Positions 1-8,663 of a DNA stretch of 64,000 nucleotides are shown one piece after another. Every line of letters starts with the position of its first letter. Within the stretch, counting starts at the first letter, position 1. Made by a program: the position numbers and the translations under genes. The notes beneath the pieces are model-generated. The model ran no database searches and was not told the DNA's origin. It saw only the letters and a list, made by a program, of their open reading frames with translations. Origin of the DNA: CAWEDP01 sp963807925 (GTDB lineage Bacteria; Acidobacteriota; Vicinamibacteria; Vicinamibacterales; CAVVIG01); the NCBI GenBank assembly GCA_963807925.1, contig CAWEDP010000002.1, positions 682,001 to 746,000 on the forward strand, written 5' to 3'.

Positions 1-114
1 GACCTCAAGGCGATGGCCTGGAAGGGGACGTGGCTGACGGTGCTCCTGTGGATGGTGCTCGTGGGGGCCGGCTATCTTCTGGCGCGGTTCTGGCCGGCTT
101 TCGGCGTCGCGTGA
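1..114 (+). CDS. C-terminal end of a membrane protein (partial)
   Basis: The window opens inside an open frame (frame 1) that ends with TGA at 112-114. The 37 visible residues form one hydrophobic helix (from about residue 10: TWLTVLLWMVLVGAGYLL) followed by a short tail, so this is the last membrane segment of a protein whose start lies outside the window. Nothing identifies its family. Confidence 0.5.
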   Translation, partial: DLKAMAWKGTWLTVLLWMVLVGAGYLLARFWPAFGVA

Positions 115-271
115 TCGTTGAAAGCGTCGAAACGGACGAGCTGTCGAGACGCTCGGGCTGCGCCGCGACGCGCAGGTGTCCGGTTTCAACACGCGAACAG
201 GGCCTTTTACTCACCAGGGTGTGCCGCGATGCACGCGATCCCCGCCATTCTCAGCTGTTCGCTGTGGGCAC

Positions 272-1486
272 GTGTCTTGCCCCGGCCGCAACGAATGCTC
301 AGCAAGTTGCAGTACAGACGTTGCCGGAGGTCGCGATCTGCGGATCGACTGGCTGCGCGGTCTGGCGATGACGTGCGTGATCGTGGATCACTCGCGCATC
401 TCTTCGCTACTGAGCTGGTTCTCCTACCAACGCTTCTGGACGGTGACGGCCGCCGAAGTGTTCGTCGTCCTGTCGGGCCTCGTGCTCGGGATGGTCTACC
501 GCCGCAAGCTGGTTCGTGGCGACTGGCGCGGCGTGATTCGCGGACTCGGCCGGCGGGCGCTGACGCTCTACGCCTCGTTCCTGGCGGTGACGCTGTCGGT
601 CCTGGCCATCTCGCTGTGGGGGGTGGACGTCAGCGCGCTGACCGGGTGGGGCGACGGCAGCACCACCGGGTTCGCGTGTTTCCTCGATCCGCCCGCGCTC
701 AATGCCGGCATCCTGGCGAACGTCGCGCTCCTGCGCTGCGGTCCCTGGGCGTTCCAGATCGTCGGGTTGTACGTGTGGCTGGTGGTGGCCGCGGTGCCCT
801 GCCTGATGGCGCTGCATTTCGGCGGCTGGCGTCCGCTCCTGACGGCGAGCTGGATCCTGTACGTGGGCTTCCGCTTCGCGCCGCACTCGCTGACCAACGG
901 CGCCTTCGAAGAGACGTTCCCGATCCTGCCGTGGCAACTGCTGTTCGTCCACGGGCTCGCGATCGGCTATTACCGCGACCAGGTCGGCGAGTTGGCGCGG
1001 CGGACGCCGCGGGCTGTCTCGATCGCGGTCGGTGTCGCGTCGGCGGCGTTCGCCGTCTTCGCGTTGTGCAATCCGTCGATCGACGGGCCATCGGCGCTCC
1101 ATTGGAGCGTCGTGTCACCCGAGCGATTCTCGAGTCTTTACGATCGCTATTTCACCCTTCGCGAGCTGGGCGTCGGACGCATTCTGAACCTGGCAGTCGC
1201 GCTCCCGGTGGGGTACGCGGCGCTGACACGATGCTGGCTCCTCGTCCGGCCGCTCGGGACCGTCTTCGTGACGCTCGGGCAGCAATCGCTCGGCGCTTTC
1301 GTGCTGCACGTCTACGGCCTGCTCCTGCTCTCGCACGTGCCGCTGCCGGACGGGGCCTTCTGGACCGGAACCGTCGTGCAGATTGTCCTGGTCGTCGCGA
1401 TCGCCGCCCTTCTGAACGTGATGCAGCGCGTCCGCCTGCGGCGTCCTGCGATGACGGCGGGGCACCGCAGCCCGCTGACCGCCTGA
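272..1486 (+). CDS. OpgC-like membrane acyltransferase
   Basis: A multi-pass membrane protein of about 385-405 residues. It opens with LRIDWLRGLAM and has a DHS motif in the first helix, the arrangement of the OpgC/acyltransferase-3-like family (OpgC_C), whose members add acyl groups to periplasmic glucans or other surface sugars. About ten hydrophobic segments follow. The start is uncertain. GTG codons lie at 176, 221 and 272, but the residues before LRIDW are Cys-rich and do not look conserved. A CTG at 338 sits 7 bases after a perfect GGAGG (326-330) and may be the real start. It is followed directly by an MmcQ-like gene. The substrate cannot be told from sequence. Confidence 0.75.
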   Translation: MSCPGRNECSASCSTDVAGGRDLRIDWLRGLAMTCVIVDHSRISSLLSWFSYQRFWTVTAAEVFVVLSGLVLGMVYRRKLVRGDWRGVIRGLGRRALTLYASFLAVTLSVLAISLWGVDVSALTGWGDGSTTGFACFLDPPALNAGILANVALLRCGPWAFQIVGLYVWLVVAAVPCLMALHFGGWRPLLTASWILYVGFRFAPHSLTNGAFEETFPILPWQLLFVHGLAIGYYRDQVGELARRTPRAVSIAVGVASAAFAVFALCNPSIDGPSALHWSVVSPERFSSLYDRYFTLRELGVGRILNLAVALPVGYAALTRCWLLVRPLGTVFVTLGQQSLGAFVLHVYGLLLLSHVPLPDGAFWTGTVVQIVLVVAIAALLNVMQRVRLRRPAMTAGHRSPLTA

Positions 1487-1517
1487 CGGTCGACGTCTCG
1501 GGCGGAGATCACACGAG

Positions 1518-1874
1518 ATGACCGCCGACCACTTCCGCCGGATCGCGCTCGGGATGGAGGGCGCGATCGAGCGCGAGCACATGGGCCATCCCGACTTCCG
1601 GGTGAACGGCAGGATCTTCGCGACCATCCACGTCGATCATCGTCACGGCATGGTGAAGCTGACGCCGGTCCAGCAGGCGCACGTCGTCCGCGAACACGGC
1701 TCCGTGTTCGAGCCGGAGGCCGGCGCCTGGGGACGGTCGGGGTGCACACGCGTGCGGCTGGACGCGGTCGACGAGGATGTTCTCGGAGACGCGATGACCC
1801 TCGCGTGGCAGAACATCGCCACCCAGGCGCCTCGTGCCCCGTCGCGACCGCGTTCGCGTCGGAAGAAGACCTGA
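1518..1874 (+). CDS. MmcQ/YjbR family protein
   Basis: A small protein of 118 residues. The order of FRRIALGMEGA, HPDFRVNGRIFATI and the late AWQNIA segment is that of the MmcQ/YjbR fold (cyanobacterial-MmcQ-like, double-wing DNA-binding-like). The biochemical role of the family is unsettled. The ATG at 1518 is preceded by GGAG-like sequence and lies 31 bases after the acyltransferase stop. The last 12 residues are Arg/Ser-rich and probably disordered. Confidence 0.75.
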   Translation: MTADHFRRIALGMEGAIEREHMGHPDFRVNGRIFATIHVDHRHGMVKLTPVQQAHVVREHGSVFEPEAGAWGRSGCTRVRLDAVDEDVLGDAMTLAWQNIATQAPRAPSRPRSRRKKT

Positions 1875-1920
1875 TGTCGAGACGGCAGAGGAATCGATAG
1901 AGCAGCGTCGATGTGCTGGC

Positions 1921-2502
1921 GTGCGTGAATACGACTTGATTGCCGACTGGTACGGGGCGGCACGCGTCGGCGCGACCGGCGTTCCCGAAGTGACCCGGGT
2001 GGCCTCATCCATTCCCTCCGGCGCGCGCGTTCTCGATATCGGCTGCGGGAACGGACTACCGATCACGCGTGCGTTGCTTGGCGCCGGTCATCAGGTGGTG
2101 GGCCTCGATAGCTCCAGCGAGATGCTCGTACGGTTTCGCGGCAACTGCCCCGAAGCGCTGGCGGTTCAAGGTCTGGTGCAGTCGTGCCCGTTCGCGGGTG
2201 GTCTCTTCGACGCCGCCGTGGCCTGGGGCGTCCGCTTCCATCTCAATGGCGACGACGAGGCGAGAGCCATCGCCAGCGTCTCGCGGATATTGAGACCCGG
2301 CGCCCTGTTTCTCTTCACGTCCGGCGACGTCGAGGACAGCGTCGAAGGCATCGAGGGCACGATGAACGGCGTCGCGTTCCGCTATTTCTCATTCGGCGTG
2401 GACAGCTATCGACGCATCCTCGGCGCGCACGCCCTCACGCTGCTCGACGTGCATGCAGATGCTGGCAACAACACCTACCATCTGGCTCGAAAGTCGTCGT
2501 GA
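1921..2502 (+). CDS. Class I SAM-dependent methyltransferase
   Basis: About 194 residues from a GTG at 1921 (VREYDLIADWYGAAR). The Rossmann motif I is VLDIGCGNG, motif post-I is VVGLDSSSEML, and an AWGVRFHL segment lies where motif IV is expected. The open frame extends further upstream, but those residues overlap the MmcQ gene and do not look conserved, so the GTG is preferred. The C-terminus resembles small-molecule methyltransferases of the UbiE/BioC type. The substrate is unknown. Confidence 0.8.
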   Translation: MREYDLIADWYGAARVGATGVPEVTRVASSIPSGARVLDIGCGNGLPITRALLGAGHQVVGLDSSSEMLVRFRGNCPEALAVQGLVQSCPFAGGLFDAAVAWGVRFHLNGDDEARAIASVSRILRPGALFLFTSGDVEDSVEGIEGTMNGVAFRYFSFGVDSYRRILGAHALTLLDVHADAGNNTYHLARKSS

Positions 2503-2510
2503 GCTTTCTG

Positions 2511-2768
2511 TCAGCCAGGACGTCGAAGGCCGGACGATGGTTGATCCTCCGTGCAGCCGGTATCCGGTCCAGGCCCGTCCGATACGGCCGGGCTCTCTGT
2601 CCGGAAGAAGTACTCGATGTCGCGGCGGCTGCTTTCGGCCATTTCATGGCTGTTCGGGCCGGCGAAGGCGAGAATCTCTCGACCATCCACGACAACGTGC
2701 CACGTCTCGTCCCCACGGGGCGTGCATTTGACGATGACCTCATGACGCATGTCATTGCGTGTCCGCAA
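2511..2768 (-). CDS. Small hypothetical protein
   Basis: An 85-codon frame on the minus strand in the gap between the methyltransferase and CsbD genes. The first half (EVIVKCTPRGDETWHVVVDGR, with DIEYFF further on) reads like a small alternating-strand protein, while the Pro/Gly-rich tail looks random. An internal ATG would start it at MRHEVIV. No family is recognised and it may be spurious. Confidence 0.3.
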   Translation of the reverse strand: MRTRNDMRHEVIVKCTPRGDETWHVVVDGREILAFAGPNSHEMAESSRRDIEYFFRTESPAVSDGPGPDTGCTEDQPSSGLRRPG

Positions 2769-2873
2769 TCACTGCGCCAGGTTGGCGTGCCGCCGTTGGG
2801 GTCCGATATCGCCGGGTTGGTTGGAGTTGGCAAGGATTTCGATTGCGTTCTGAGCTTGGGAGGGAGGACAGAC

Positions 2874-3077
2874 ATGAACGCAGACGTCTTGAAAGGCAAG
2901 TGGCACCAGATGAAGGGCGAAGCGAAGACGCAGTGGGGGCGATTGACCGACGACGACCTCACCGGCGTGGAAGGCAACGCGGAGAAGCTCGTGGGTAAAG
3001 TCCAGGAGCGGTACGGCTACGAACGCGACCGGGCGAAGCGCGAGGTTGACGACTTCTTCAATCGTCAGTCTCGCTGA
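2874..3077 (+). CDS. CsbD family stress-response protein
   Basis: A 67-residue, highly charged protein. MNADVLKGKWHQMKGE and the repeated LVGKVQERYGY pattern are diagnostic of the CsbD family (CsbD in Bacillus is induced by general stress; the molecular function is unknown). The ATG at 2874 follows a strong AGGGAGG box (2861-2867). It appears monocistronic, with a GC-rich hairpin just downstream. Confidence 0.9.
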   Translation: MNADVLKGKWHQMKGEAKTQWGRLTDDDLTGVEGNAEKLVGKVQERYGYERDRAKREVDDFFNRQSR

Positions 3078-3095
3078 CAGCCGCCAACGGTAGGC

Positions 3096-3118
3096 CCGGC
3101 CGCATGCGATGCGGCCGG
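3096..3118 (+). terminator. GC-rich hairpin after csbD-like gene
   Basis: A perfect 10-bp stem (3096-3105 with 3109-3118) closes a GCG loop 18 bases after the CsbD stop. There is no T-run after it, so it is only a possible terminator; the structure itself is plain in the sequence. Confidence 0.45.
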
Positions 3119-3159
3119 CCTGCCCGGCCAATCGCTTCGAGGCGTCATCGCGCTCGGCG

Positions 3160-3470
3160 ATGGGCGGCCGGCTGTGCTACGCCGTCTATCCCGGCGACGC
3201 CGCCACGGCGCTGATTCCCCACGACGCGACGGTCAGGCTGGCGACGCGTCGGGCCCGAAGAGGCTGACGGTCGAGCAGCTCGTGCCCGGCGACATGATGG
3301 GTGGACGGCCGCATCCAGTCCCGCGTCGTCCGCTCGAACGAGATCCTCACGGAGGTGGCCCTGCCGCCGCAAAGGCCGAACGCGAGAGTGTCGTTCGACG
3401 GCCTCGAGGTCCAGGCGGTCGAGCGGGCGAGCGTGTACGAGGACGCGGAGCCGGCGCTGGCCGAACCGGG
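3160..3470 (+). pseudogene. Remnant of a xanthine-dehydrogenase-type FAD subunit
   Basis: Three short segments in changing frames resemble consecutive parts of the FAD-binding (CoxM/XdhB) subunit of molybdopterin dehydrogenases: CYAVYPGDAATALIPHDATV (from 3160), KRLTVEQL in a second frame (about 3258), then NEILTEVALPPQ in the first frame (about 3340). In intact relatives these pieces follow one another (AVHPSD...LDATVR...PVEDF...EILTEV). No single frame covers them. I read this as a decayed fragment; the 3' part up to about 3710 is not recognisable. Confidence 0.4.
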
Positions 3471-3682
3471 CGCGCTCGGCGTGAAACTGGTCGTTGCCTC
3501 GTCGCTGTCAGAGGCGGCGGTCGGTCGATTCCTCGAGAGGTGTTCGGTGCGGGACCGGTTTGCCGGCTGCTGGAGCCGCGACGCGGCCGGCGGCGTCAAC
3601 AGTGTGCCGCTGGCGCGGACACTGGCGGCCGGTGCGCTCGCGCCCGATCGCGTACGCGCTCGAGGTGTCTATCGTCGTCCCG

Positions 3683-4497
3683 TCACGCACCACAGAGAGG
3701 CACCGTCATGATGCGCGCGACCGCATCAAGAATCGAGTCGGCTTGAGCGGCGGTGAGCTTCTTGCCCCTTTGCGCCCGGACATGGTTGGCAAACGCGTTG
3801 AGGCTGTGGCACGCCTGTCCATTCTGAGAGGCGATGTCGTTCGCGACCGCCTGAAGCTGGGCGACGAAGCTGTGTCCGACATCGGGCAGCTGTCCCAGCT
3901 GGAACTTTGTCAGAATGAGCGACACGATAAGGGCCGCCGGGTAACTCCAGTGCCCGGGGTCGTTCGCCACCTTCTCATAGGATCGGTTAATGAACCAGAC
4001 CTCATCGAGAGAGTCTGCTGGCGATCGGTCAATCCCACAGTAGCTGCCCGGAGCTTCTGCGAAGCTACAGATCACTGGAGGTTCACCGGGAGGCGCGCCT
4101 GGGGGGGAGGGACCTGGGTCAGGTAAAGCCCCCACGGGGCGGCAATCATCCCCTGAGCGTCTGTGCTCACCCCTCCTCCGCCGACGACGAATTGGTCATT
4201 CGTATCCAGGGTCACGATCCCAACCTTCATCACCAGGCGAAATCCCGGCAAGGAGGAAACATTGACGACTGGTTGGTTGGGCGCCAGCCACGAATCCAGT
4301 AGAAGCGTGGCTGTTACACTACTGCTGCTGGTGACAACGATGCCCCCTGATGTGAACGTCAAATTGTTCCCTTGATAGAAGTACGCAGCCTGAGCGTTCG
4401 CGCGCTGACTCGTCAGCACAAGGCCGATCAGCGCAACGGCGATGAACACGTCAGCCCGTCGCAGGTCACGAACAAGCGGGTTCGATGGCTTCGTCAT
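3683..4497 (-). pseudogene. Secreted protein with FIMAH-like C-terminus, frameshifted
   Basis: The N-terminal half starts at ATG 4497 (MTKPSNPL) with a clear signal peptide ending in ANA-QA, followed by a beta-rich segment. That frame stops just after LTQVPPP. The second half continues in another frame from the same point (GAPPGEPPVICSFAEAPG) and ends with FANHVRAQRGKKLTAAQAD, a helical tail similar to the FIMAH-type domain found at the end of many secreted acidobacterial proteins. The break lies in a run of seven G on the plus strand (4101-4107). One extra C on the coding strand would join both halves into about 271 residues. It is therefore either a sequencing error or a very recent mutation. 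Function unknown. Confidence 0.6.
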
Positions 4498-4835
4498 AAT
4501 GGCTTGCTGATCGCAACATGTATTCCAGCTCAAATTCGCGTCAGGAAACGTCGAACCCCGAAAGACGTCGACGGGTTTTCGGCACCGTGGGCCGGAGCCG
4601 CCGAATTGTCGGTCTTCGCCGACTTGAGTGCAGCCCTTGACTGTCGATTGGCCTTCAAGTCGCCCCTGCCGACCGAGTCCGGCGACGAGCAGTCCGTCCA
4701 TCCCCGCCGGCGGCCCGCGCGGGCGGCCGTCAATTTCTGCGCGTCAGGTCGGTCCGGGTCCGCGTCGGCCAGGCGCCCCCAAAGGCGGGGCGGCCCAGCC
4801 GACGCGGCTCTCAGTACGGTGGCTGCGTGATCCCC
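4498..4835. other. Non-coding gap between two secreted-protein genes
   Basis: About 340 bases between the end of the S8 protease and the start of the FIMAH-like gene, both on the minus strand. It holds a perfect 12-base palindrome GCCCGCGCGGGC (around 4713-4724) that could help end protease transcription. No convincing reading frame or promoter was seen. Confidence 0.5.
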
Positions 4836-6641
4836 CTACCGAGCGTCATCGTTGGCTCGTTCGAGGTTGCCCCACGACATCGAGGTCGGTGCGATGTTCA
4901 GATCCTGGAGACTGCCCCACGCGGTCCGGTCCGACGGCACCTCGCCCCACGGCACGCTGTTACCCCAGACGACGCGGCTGCCGGACGTCATGCCGAGCAG
5001 GTTGTTGCCCCAGACGACCCGGTTCGCCCAGGTCACCTGACTGCCCGGGTCCCAGACCGTGCTGCTGCCCCAGATGACGCGGTCGCCCCAGACCACCTGG
5101 TTGCCCCAGACCACACGCAGGGCGAACGCCGGATCGTTGCTGAGGATCTGATTGCCCCAGATGACGCGGTCACCCCAGACCACGCGCTGCCCCCAGGCCA
5201 CCGGAGCGCGATCGATGGTCGTCCAGGGATCGACGGGGGCGCTCAGCCACGGCGATCCGATCGGCGCGCTGGGATCGATGGCTGCGGCGAGCGCGATGGC
5301 TCCCGCCGCGTTGATCGCTCCGGCGCCCTGGCTCAGGGGATCCGCGCTCGGCAGCGGGAGCGACGTGTACTCGAGAATCGCCTTCACGGCGTTCGGCGTC
5401 AACAGTGCGCCGGGATGGTTCGTGCGGCTCGCCTGCAGCATCGTCGCGACGATGCCGCTGACGACGCCGGCCGACATGCTGGTGCCGCTGAGCCGGATGA
5501 ACGGCTTGTCGCCAACCTTGACAAGGCCGCCGGGATAGGTCGCGTACAGCGTGCTCTTGGGGCTGGCATCGGAGACGAGATGCGAGCCGGGCGCCAGGAC
5601 GTCCGGCTTCTGGAACCCGTCGTACCACGTCGGTCCTCGAGAGCTGTACCAGGCCACGACGTCGTCGTTGCGGGTTGCGGTTTGAAACGTCTCGGCCGCT
5701 CCCACGGTAATCACGTCCGGCGCGTTGCCCGGCGACGTCACGCCCGCGTACTCCGGCTCGTGAGTGGTTGGGTCGCCGCCGAAATTGCCGGCTGATACCA
5801 CGACGACGATGCCGGCCGCCGTGGCGCGCTCGACAGCCTGCACGAGCGGGTCGGTGGCTGCTGGCTCGTAGATCGGATGGCCGAGCGAGAGATTGATGAC
5901 GTCGATGTGGAGCTGACTCTTGTTCGCGACTGCGAAGTTGATGGCCGCGATCACGTCGCTCGTGTACCCGTTGCCGGTCTGGTCGAGCACCTTCAAGACG
6001 ACGTACTTGCAGTCCGGCGCCAGCCCGGCATACTGGCTGTTCGACATGCCGCCGCCGCTCCCCATGAGCCCCGACACGTGCGTGCCATGCCCATAGTCAT
6101 CGTACGGCGCCACCTTCTTGCCGTTCTGTGTGAAATCGTAGAAAGTGACGTCGTTCAGATCGCCGTTGGGCGTCAGACCGGAGTCAATCAGCGCGACGCC
6201 GACATTCTTGCCCGTATAGGAAATCGACCGCACCGTCTGACCGTCGGGGCGGGTGGCGAGGAGGCCCTCGGTCGCCAGGAGCATGTTCTGTGAGAGGAGC
6301 TTGGTGTCGAGTGAGGCAAGTCTGGCGTCCGAGGACAGATGAAGGACGTCGGGATTGCGAGACAGGGCATCCAAGGCCGTCGCCGTGACGTCCGCGGCGA
6401 CGAGAAGGTCCGGCGTGGTCGAATCCTTGGTGGTCGCGCCGAATGCCGCGAGCTGGCGGGCCACGCGACCCGCGGCGCCGTTCTGCACGCGTACGAGCAC
6501 CCGGACAACGCCGGGTTGCCGGTGCTGGACGACGGTTAGCAACTGCTGATCGAGCTTCGTTCGCCCGGTATCGTGATGGCGCGGTGCGACTCCAACAATC
6601 GCAAGGGCGGTTAGGCACACAATGAGGGACTTAGTGAACAT
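4836..6641 (-). CDS. S8 (subtilisin-like) serine protease with Trp-Gly repeats
   Basis: A secreted protease of about 601 residues. The ATG at 6641 (MFTKSLIVCLTALAIVG) gives a signal peptide and is preceded by GGGTGGGTG on the coding strand; an earlier ATG at 6683 is possible. Catalytic residues are visible: Asp153 (ALIDSGL), His185 (GHGTHVSG), Asn286 (SAGNF) and Ser388 (SGTSMS). An inhibitor_I9-like propeptide probably precedes residue 130. From about residue 480 the chain turns into imperfect repeats VVWGDRVIWGNQ, about ten WG units, a tail known from some extracellular S8 proteases and of unclear role. It is intact, unlike most of its neighbours. Confidence 0.9.
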   Translation of the reverse strand: MFTKSLIVCLTALAIVGVAPRHHDTGRTKLDQQLLTVVQHRQPGVVRVLVRVQNGAAGRVARQLAAFGATTKDSTTPDLLVAADVTATALDALSRNPDVLHLSSDARLASLDTKLLSQNMLLATEGLLATRPDGQTVRSISYTGKNVGVALIDSGLTPNGDLNDVTFYDFTQNGKKVAPYDDYGHGTHVSGLMGSGGGMSNSQYAGLAPDCKYVVLKVLDQTGNGYTSDVIAAINFAVANKSQLHIDVINLSLGHPIYEPAATDPLVQAVERATAAGIVVVVSAGNFGGDPTTHEPEYAGVTSPGNAPDVITVGAAETFQTATRNDDVVAWYSSRGPTWYDGFQKPDVLAPGSHLVSDASPKSTLYATYPGGLVKVGDKPFIRLSGTSMSAGVVSGIVATMLQASRTNHPGALLTPNAVKAILEYTSLPLPSADPLSQGAGAINAAGAIALAAAIDPSAPIGSPWLSAPVDPWTTIDRAPVAWGQRVVWGDRVIWGNQILSNDPAFALRVVWGNQVVWGDRVIWGSSTVWDPGSQVTWANRVVWGNNLLGMTSGSRVVWGNSVPWGEVPSDRTAWGSLQDLNIAPTSMSWGNLERANDDAR

Positions 6642-6779
6642 GTTCACCCACCCGAGCAATAGCAGTACCGCGGCCTTGCGCATGCGTCGCAGCGTGCCCG
6701 TACGGGCATTGGTGCGAAGTCGGTGACACCGATCGAAGCACCTATCGTCGCGTGCGAGCTTCACTCTGGAACACGGCAT

Positions 6780-7087
6780 CGGATTGGGTGTTCCACTATG
6801 AGAAACCGGTGATCACCATTGCTGGCGACTGCCCGCTTCTGCGTGTTCACTTTTGTCCCACGCTTGAAACGAGAGGTGAAGAATCACGCTGGATTGCCGT
6901 CCGCAACGCGGGCGAGTTGGAACCGGGCCCACGTGCACTCCGTGGCGCGAGGAGACGGGGTGGTCCCGACCGGTGGACTCCGTGTGCGCTCGTTCTATAA
7001 TGTGTGGTCGCCCGGCCTGCGGCCTGCTCAATGGAGCGGATTGGGATATCGAGATCGACCGCACACTGGTCAGTCAGACGGCCAGGC
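6780..7087. other. Gap without a convincing gene
   Basis: About 310 bases upstream of the protease and downstream of the broken PIN gene. A promoter-like pair (6974-7001) is present on the plus strand. Short frames exist here but none looks conserved. Confidence 0.5.
6974..7001 (+). promoter_or_regulatory. Promoter-like TGGACT-16-TATAAT
   Basis: A consensus -10 (TATAAT, 6996-7001) lies 16 bases after TGGACT (6974-6979). It points into the PIN remnant from the antisense side, and no clear plus-strand gene follows. It may be an orphan promoter left by a deletion. Confidence 0.35.
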
Positions 7088-7515
7088 TCACTTCGAAGGA
7101 AGGGAACCCGGTCGGTACGCGATCTGCGGAAAGGTCTTGAGAACGTTGCTGTCGAAGGTTACGAGAGGCAGGCTACGTCTTGCCGCCAACTCAACGAGCA
7201 GGGTGTCGTAAACTGCGAGACCGGAACCGAGCGCTCGGGTTAACGCGGGTTGCCACAGCGACCGATTCGTAACCGACTCGATTCCGAGGCGCCGCCATGT
7301 CGAGTTTCTGGTGTCCTTCCTCGGCGGGAAACACGTCCATTCGAACAGCCATCCAGACGGCGTTGGCCAGCTCGGCTTCCCAATGGGCCAGAGCACTCGC
7401 TTTCTTCGGCCGTTCGCCAGAAGTGCCGAACCTCCTCGACAAACGGCTCCGTGCCGAGCAGATAGTAGTGCGACGACGTTGGTGTCGATCCGAGTTGGAG
7501 CCAGACTCTTGAATT
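7088..7515 (-). pseudogene. PIN-domain (VapC-type) ribonuclease, broken by three frameshifts
   Basis: Read on the minus strand, four consecutive pieces of a PIN domain lie in shifting frames: IDTNVVA (near 7490), YYLLGTEPFVEEVRHFW, then ALAHWEAELANAVWMAVRMD, then SGLAVYDTLLVELAARR with LVTFDSN at the end. Together they carry the expected acidic residues (Asp of DTN, Glu of WEAEL, Asp of YDTL, Asp of TFD) over about 135 residues, the normal VapC length. PIN toxins of this type cleave RNA and are usually neutralised by a VapB antitoxin; no antitoxin gene is recognisable upstream. The protein cannot be made as the sequence stands. Confidence 0.65.
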
Positions 7516-7609
7516 CCGGAAGGACACGGCCACGCCGCCGGACAGTGTCTCCGCCCGAATCGGTTCACGGCTAGCCGACAACGCGATGGAGTACCCGGGT
7601 CTGTGGCTT

Positions 7610-8461
7610 TCACCGTGAGATGTCGGCGGCTTCGGCCGGCGAAGGCGGCTGCAACGCCCGCAGTCGATGAAACAGCGCCATCCGGAACGGGACAAACCCA
7701 TCTGCTCGCCAAGCGGCCACACCTGCCTCGGCACCCGTCGGACACTCCGTGAATGCGCCGACGTCGGCGACGCGAGGCTTCGATAGCCCAGAATGACTGA
7801 TGACTATGTCATCCCAGGTGGTGGACTGCCATGCCTCGTGAGCCGGTCCGAGCCTGAGCGCGGTCGCCAGATCGAAGAACCGGCGCACATGGCGGGGCGT
7901 GAACGCGTACGCCTGGTGGATGATGTCCACGTCGCCAGGCCGTCCGATGTTGTGCAGCACGTGGCTGCGTTCGTCGTACACAGAGCCGCATATACCGCAG
8001 GGGCTACAGGGATGGGCACGCAGGGTCTCGCAGAGGGTCTCGATCTGTGATGGGCGGAGGAACACATCGTCATCGATGGCGACAAACAACGGCGAATCCT
8101 GCTCCAGCGCAATCCGGTACCTGAGAGACGACGCGCAGGAGCTACCCTGCTCGATGACCGTGACACGGGAACTCGTGTTACCAAACCAATCCGCCATCTT
8201 GAGATTGGGATTGTTGTTGGAAAGGATGACACGTTGGATCGACGGCGCTTTGAGCACCATGCCCACGAGTGGCGCGATATTTTGCGGGCGGTTGTAACAC
8301 AGGATGATCGCCGTGCAATCAGGATCGCGTGGCGGCAGTTCTTCGTTGTGACCTCGACGCAAACATCGATACAGCGTGAGACACCAGCGCAATCTGTGGC
8401 GTCTCGGCAGGCGTGAGGAGTACGGCCGCGCCGCCGTCCGAAGGGCGTCCAAGAAGAGCAC
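7610..8461 (-). CDS. Glycosyltransferase (GT64/GT2-like)
   Basis: A 283-residue protein starting at GTG 8461. The core contains TAIILCYNRPQNIAPLV, ILSNNNPNL and the metal-binding FVAIDDDVFL, followed by a late TWDDIVISH segment. This is the GT-A fold with a DxD-type motif, closest in pattern to the exostosin-like GT64 domain. It probably adds sugars to a surface polysaccharide, and it sits across an IS element from a second, truncated glycosyltransferase, so both may be leftovers of one polysaccharide locus. The sugar donor is unknown. Confidence 0.75.
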   Translation of the reverse strand: MLFLDALRTAARPYSSRLPRRHRLRWCLTLYRCLRRGHNEELPPRDPDCTAIILCYNRPQNIAPLVGMVLKAPSIQRVILSNNNPNLKMADWFGNTSSRVTVIEQGSSCASSLRYRIALEQDSPLFVAIDDDVFLRPSQIETLCETLRAHPCSPCGICGSVYDERSHVLHNIGRPGDVDIIHQAYAFTPRHVRRFFDLATALRLGPAHEAWQSTTWDDIVISHSGLSKPRVADVGAFTECPTGAEAGVAAWRADGFVPFRMALFHRLRALQPPSPAEAADISR

Positions 8462-8663
8462 CGACAGACACTAGCACGATCCGAGGCCAAGGCCCCCCGA
8501 GCACTCGTGCGTTCAGCCGTCTGGAATTGACGGCCAGGCCGGCCCTGGAGATAATCCGGCCGTTCAAGTCTTGACAGGACCGGGGGGTGTCGCTGTTGCC
8601 GGATCGTCGTTGCGGGACGCCGCTGCGGTTGCTCGCCACGACTTGCGACTCACGGCATGAGTT

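Noticed and set aside
3301..3711. Long plus-strand frame that might be an OsmC-like protein
   Set aside because: A few residues resemble OsmC C-termini, but no catalytic Cys context is present, and the EILTEV segment fits a dehydrogenase FAD subunit better. The region is best read as decayed DNA.
4940..5200. Repeated CCCCAGA..GACGCGGTC-like units as a possible CRISPR array
   Set aside because: Units are short, imperfect and in frame with the WG repeat peptide; no constant repeat-spacer spacing and no cas gene.
4836..5795. Long plus-strand frames opposite the S8 protease
   Set aside because: They are antisense to a gene with a complete catalytic triad and signal peptide; their Arg/Pro/Ala composition is typical of a shadow frame in GC-rich DNA.
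7000..7140. Short frame starting inside the TATAAT promoter box
   Set aside because: The ATG overlaps the -10 box, no other support, and it lies opposite the PIN remnant.
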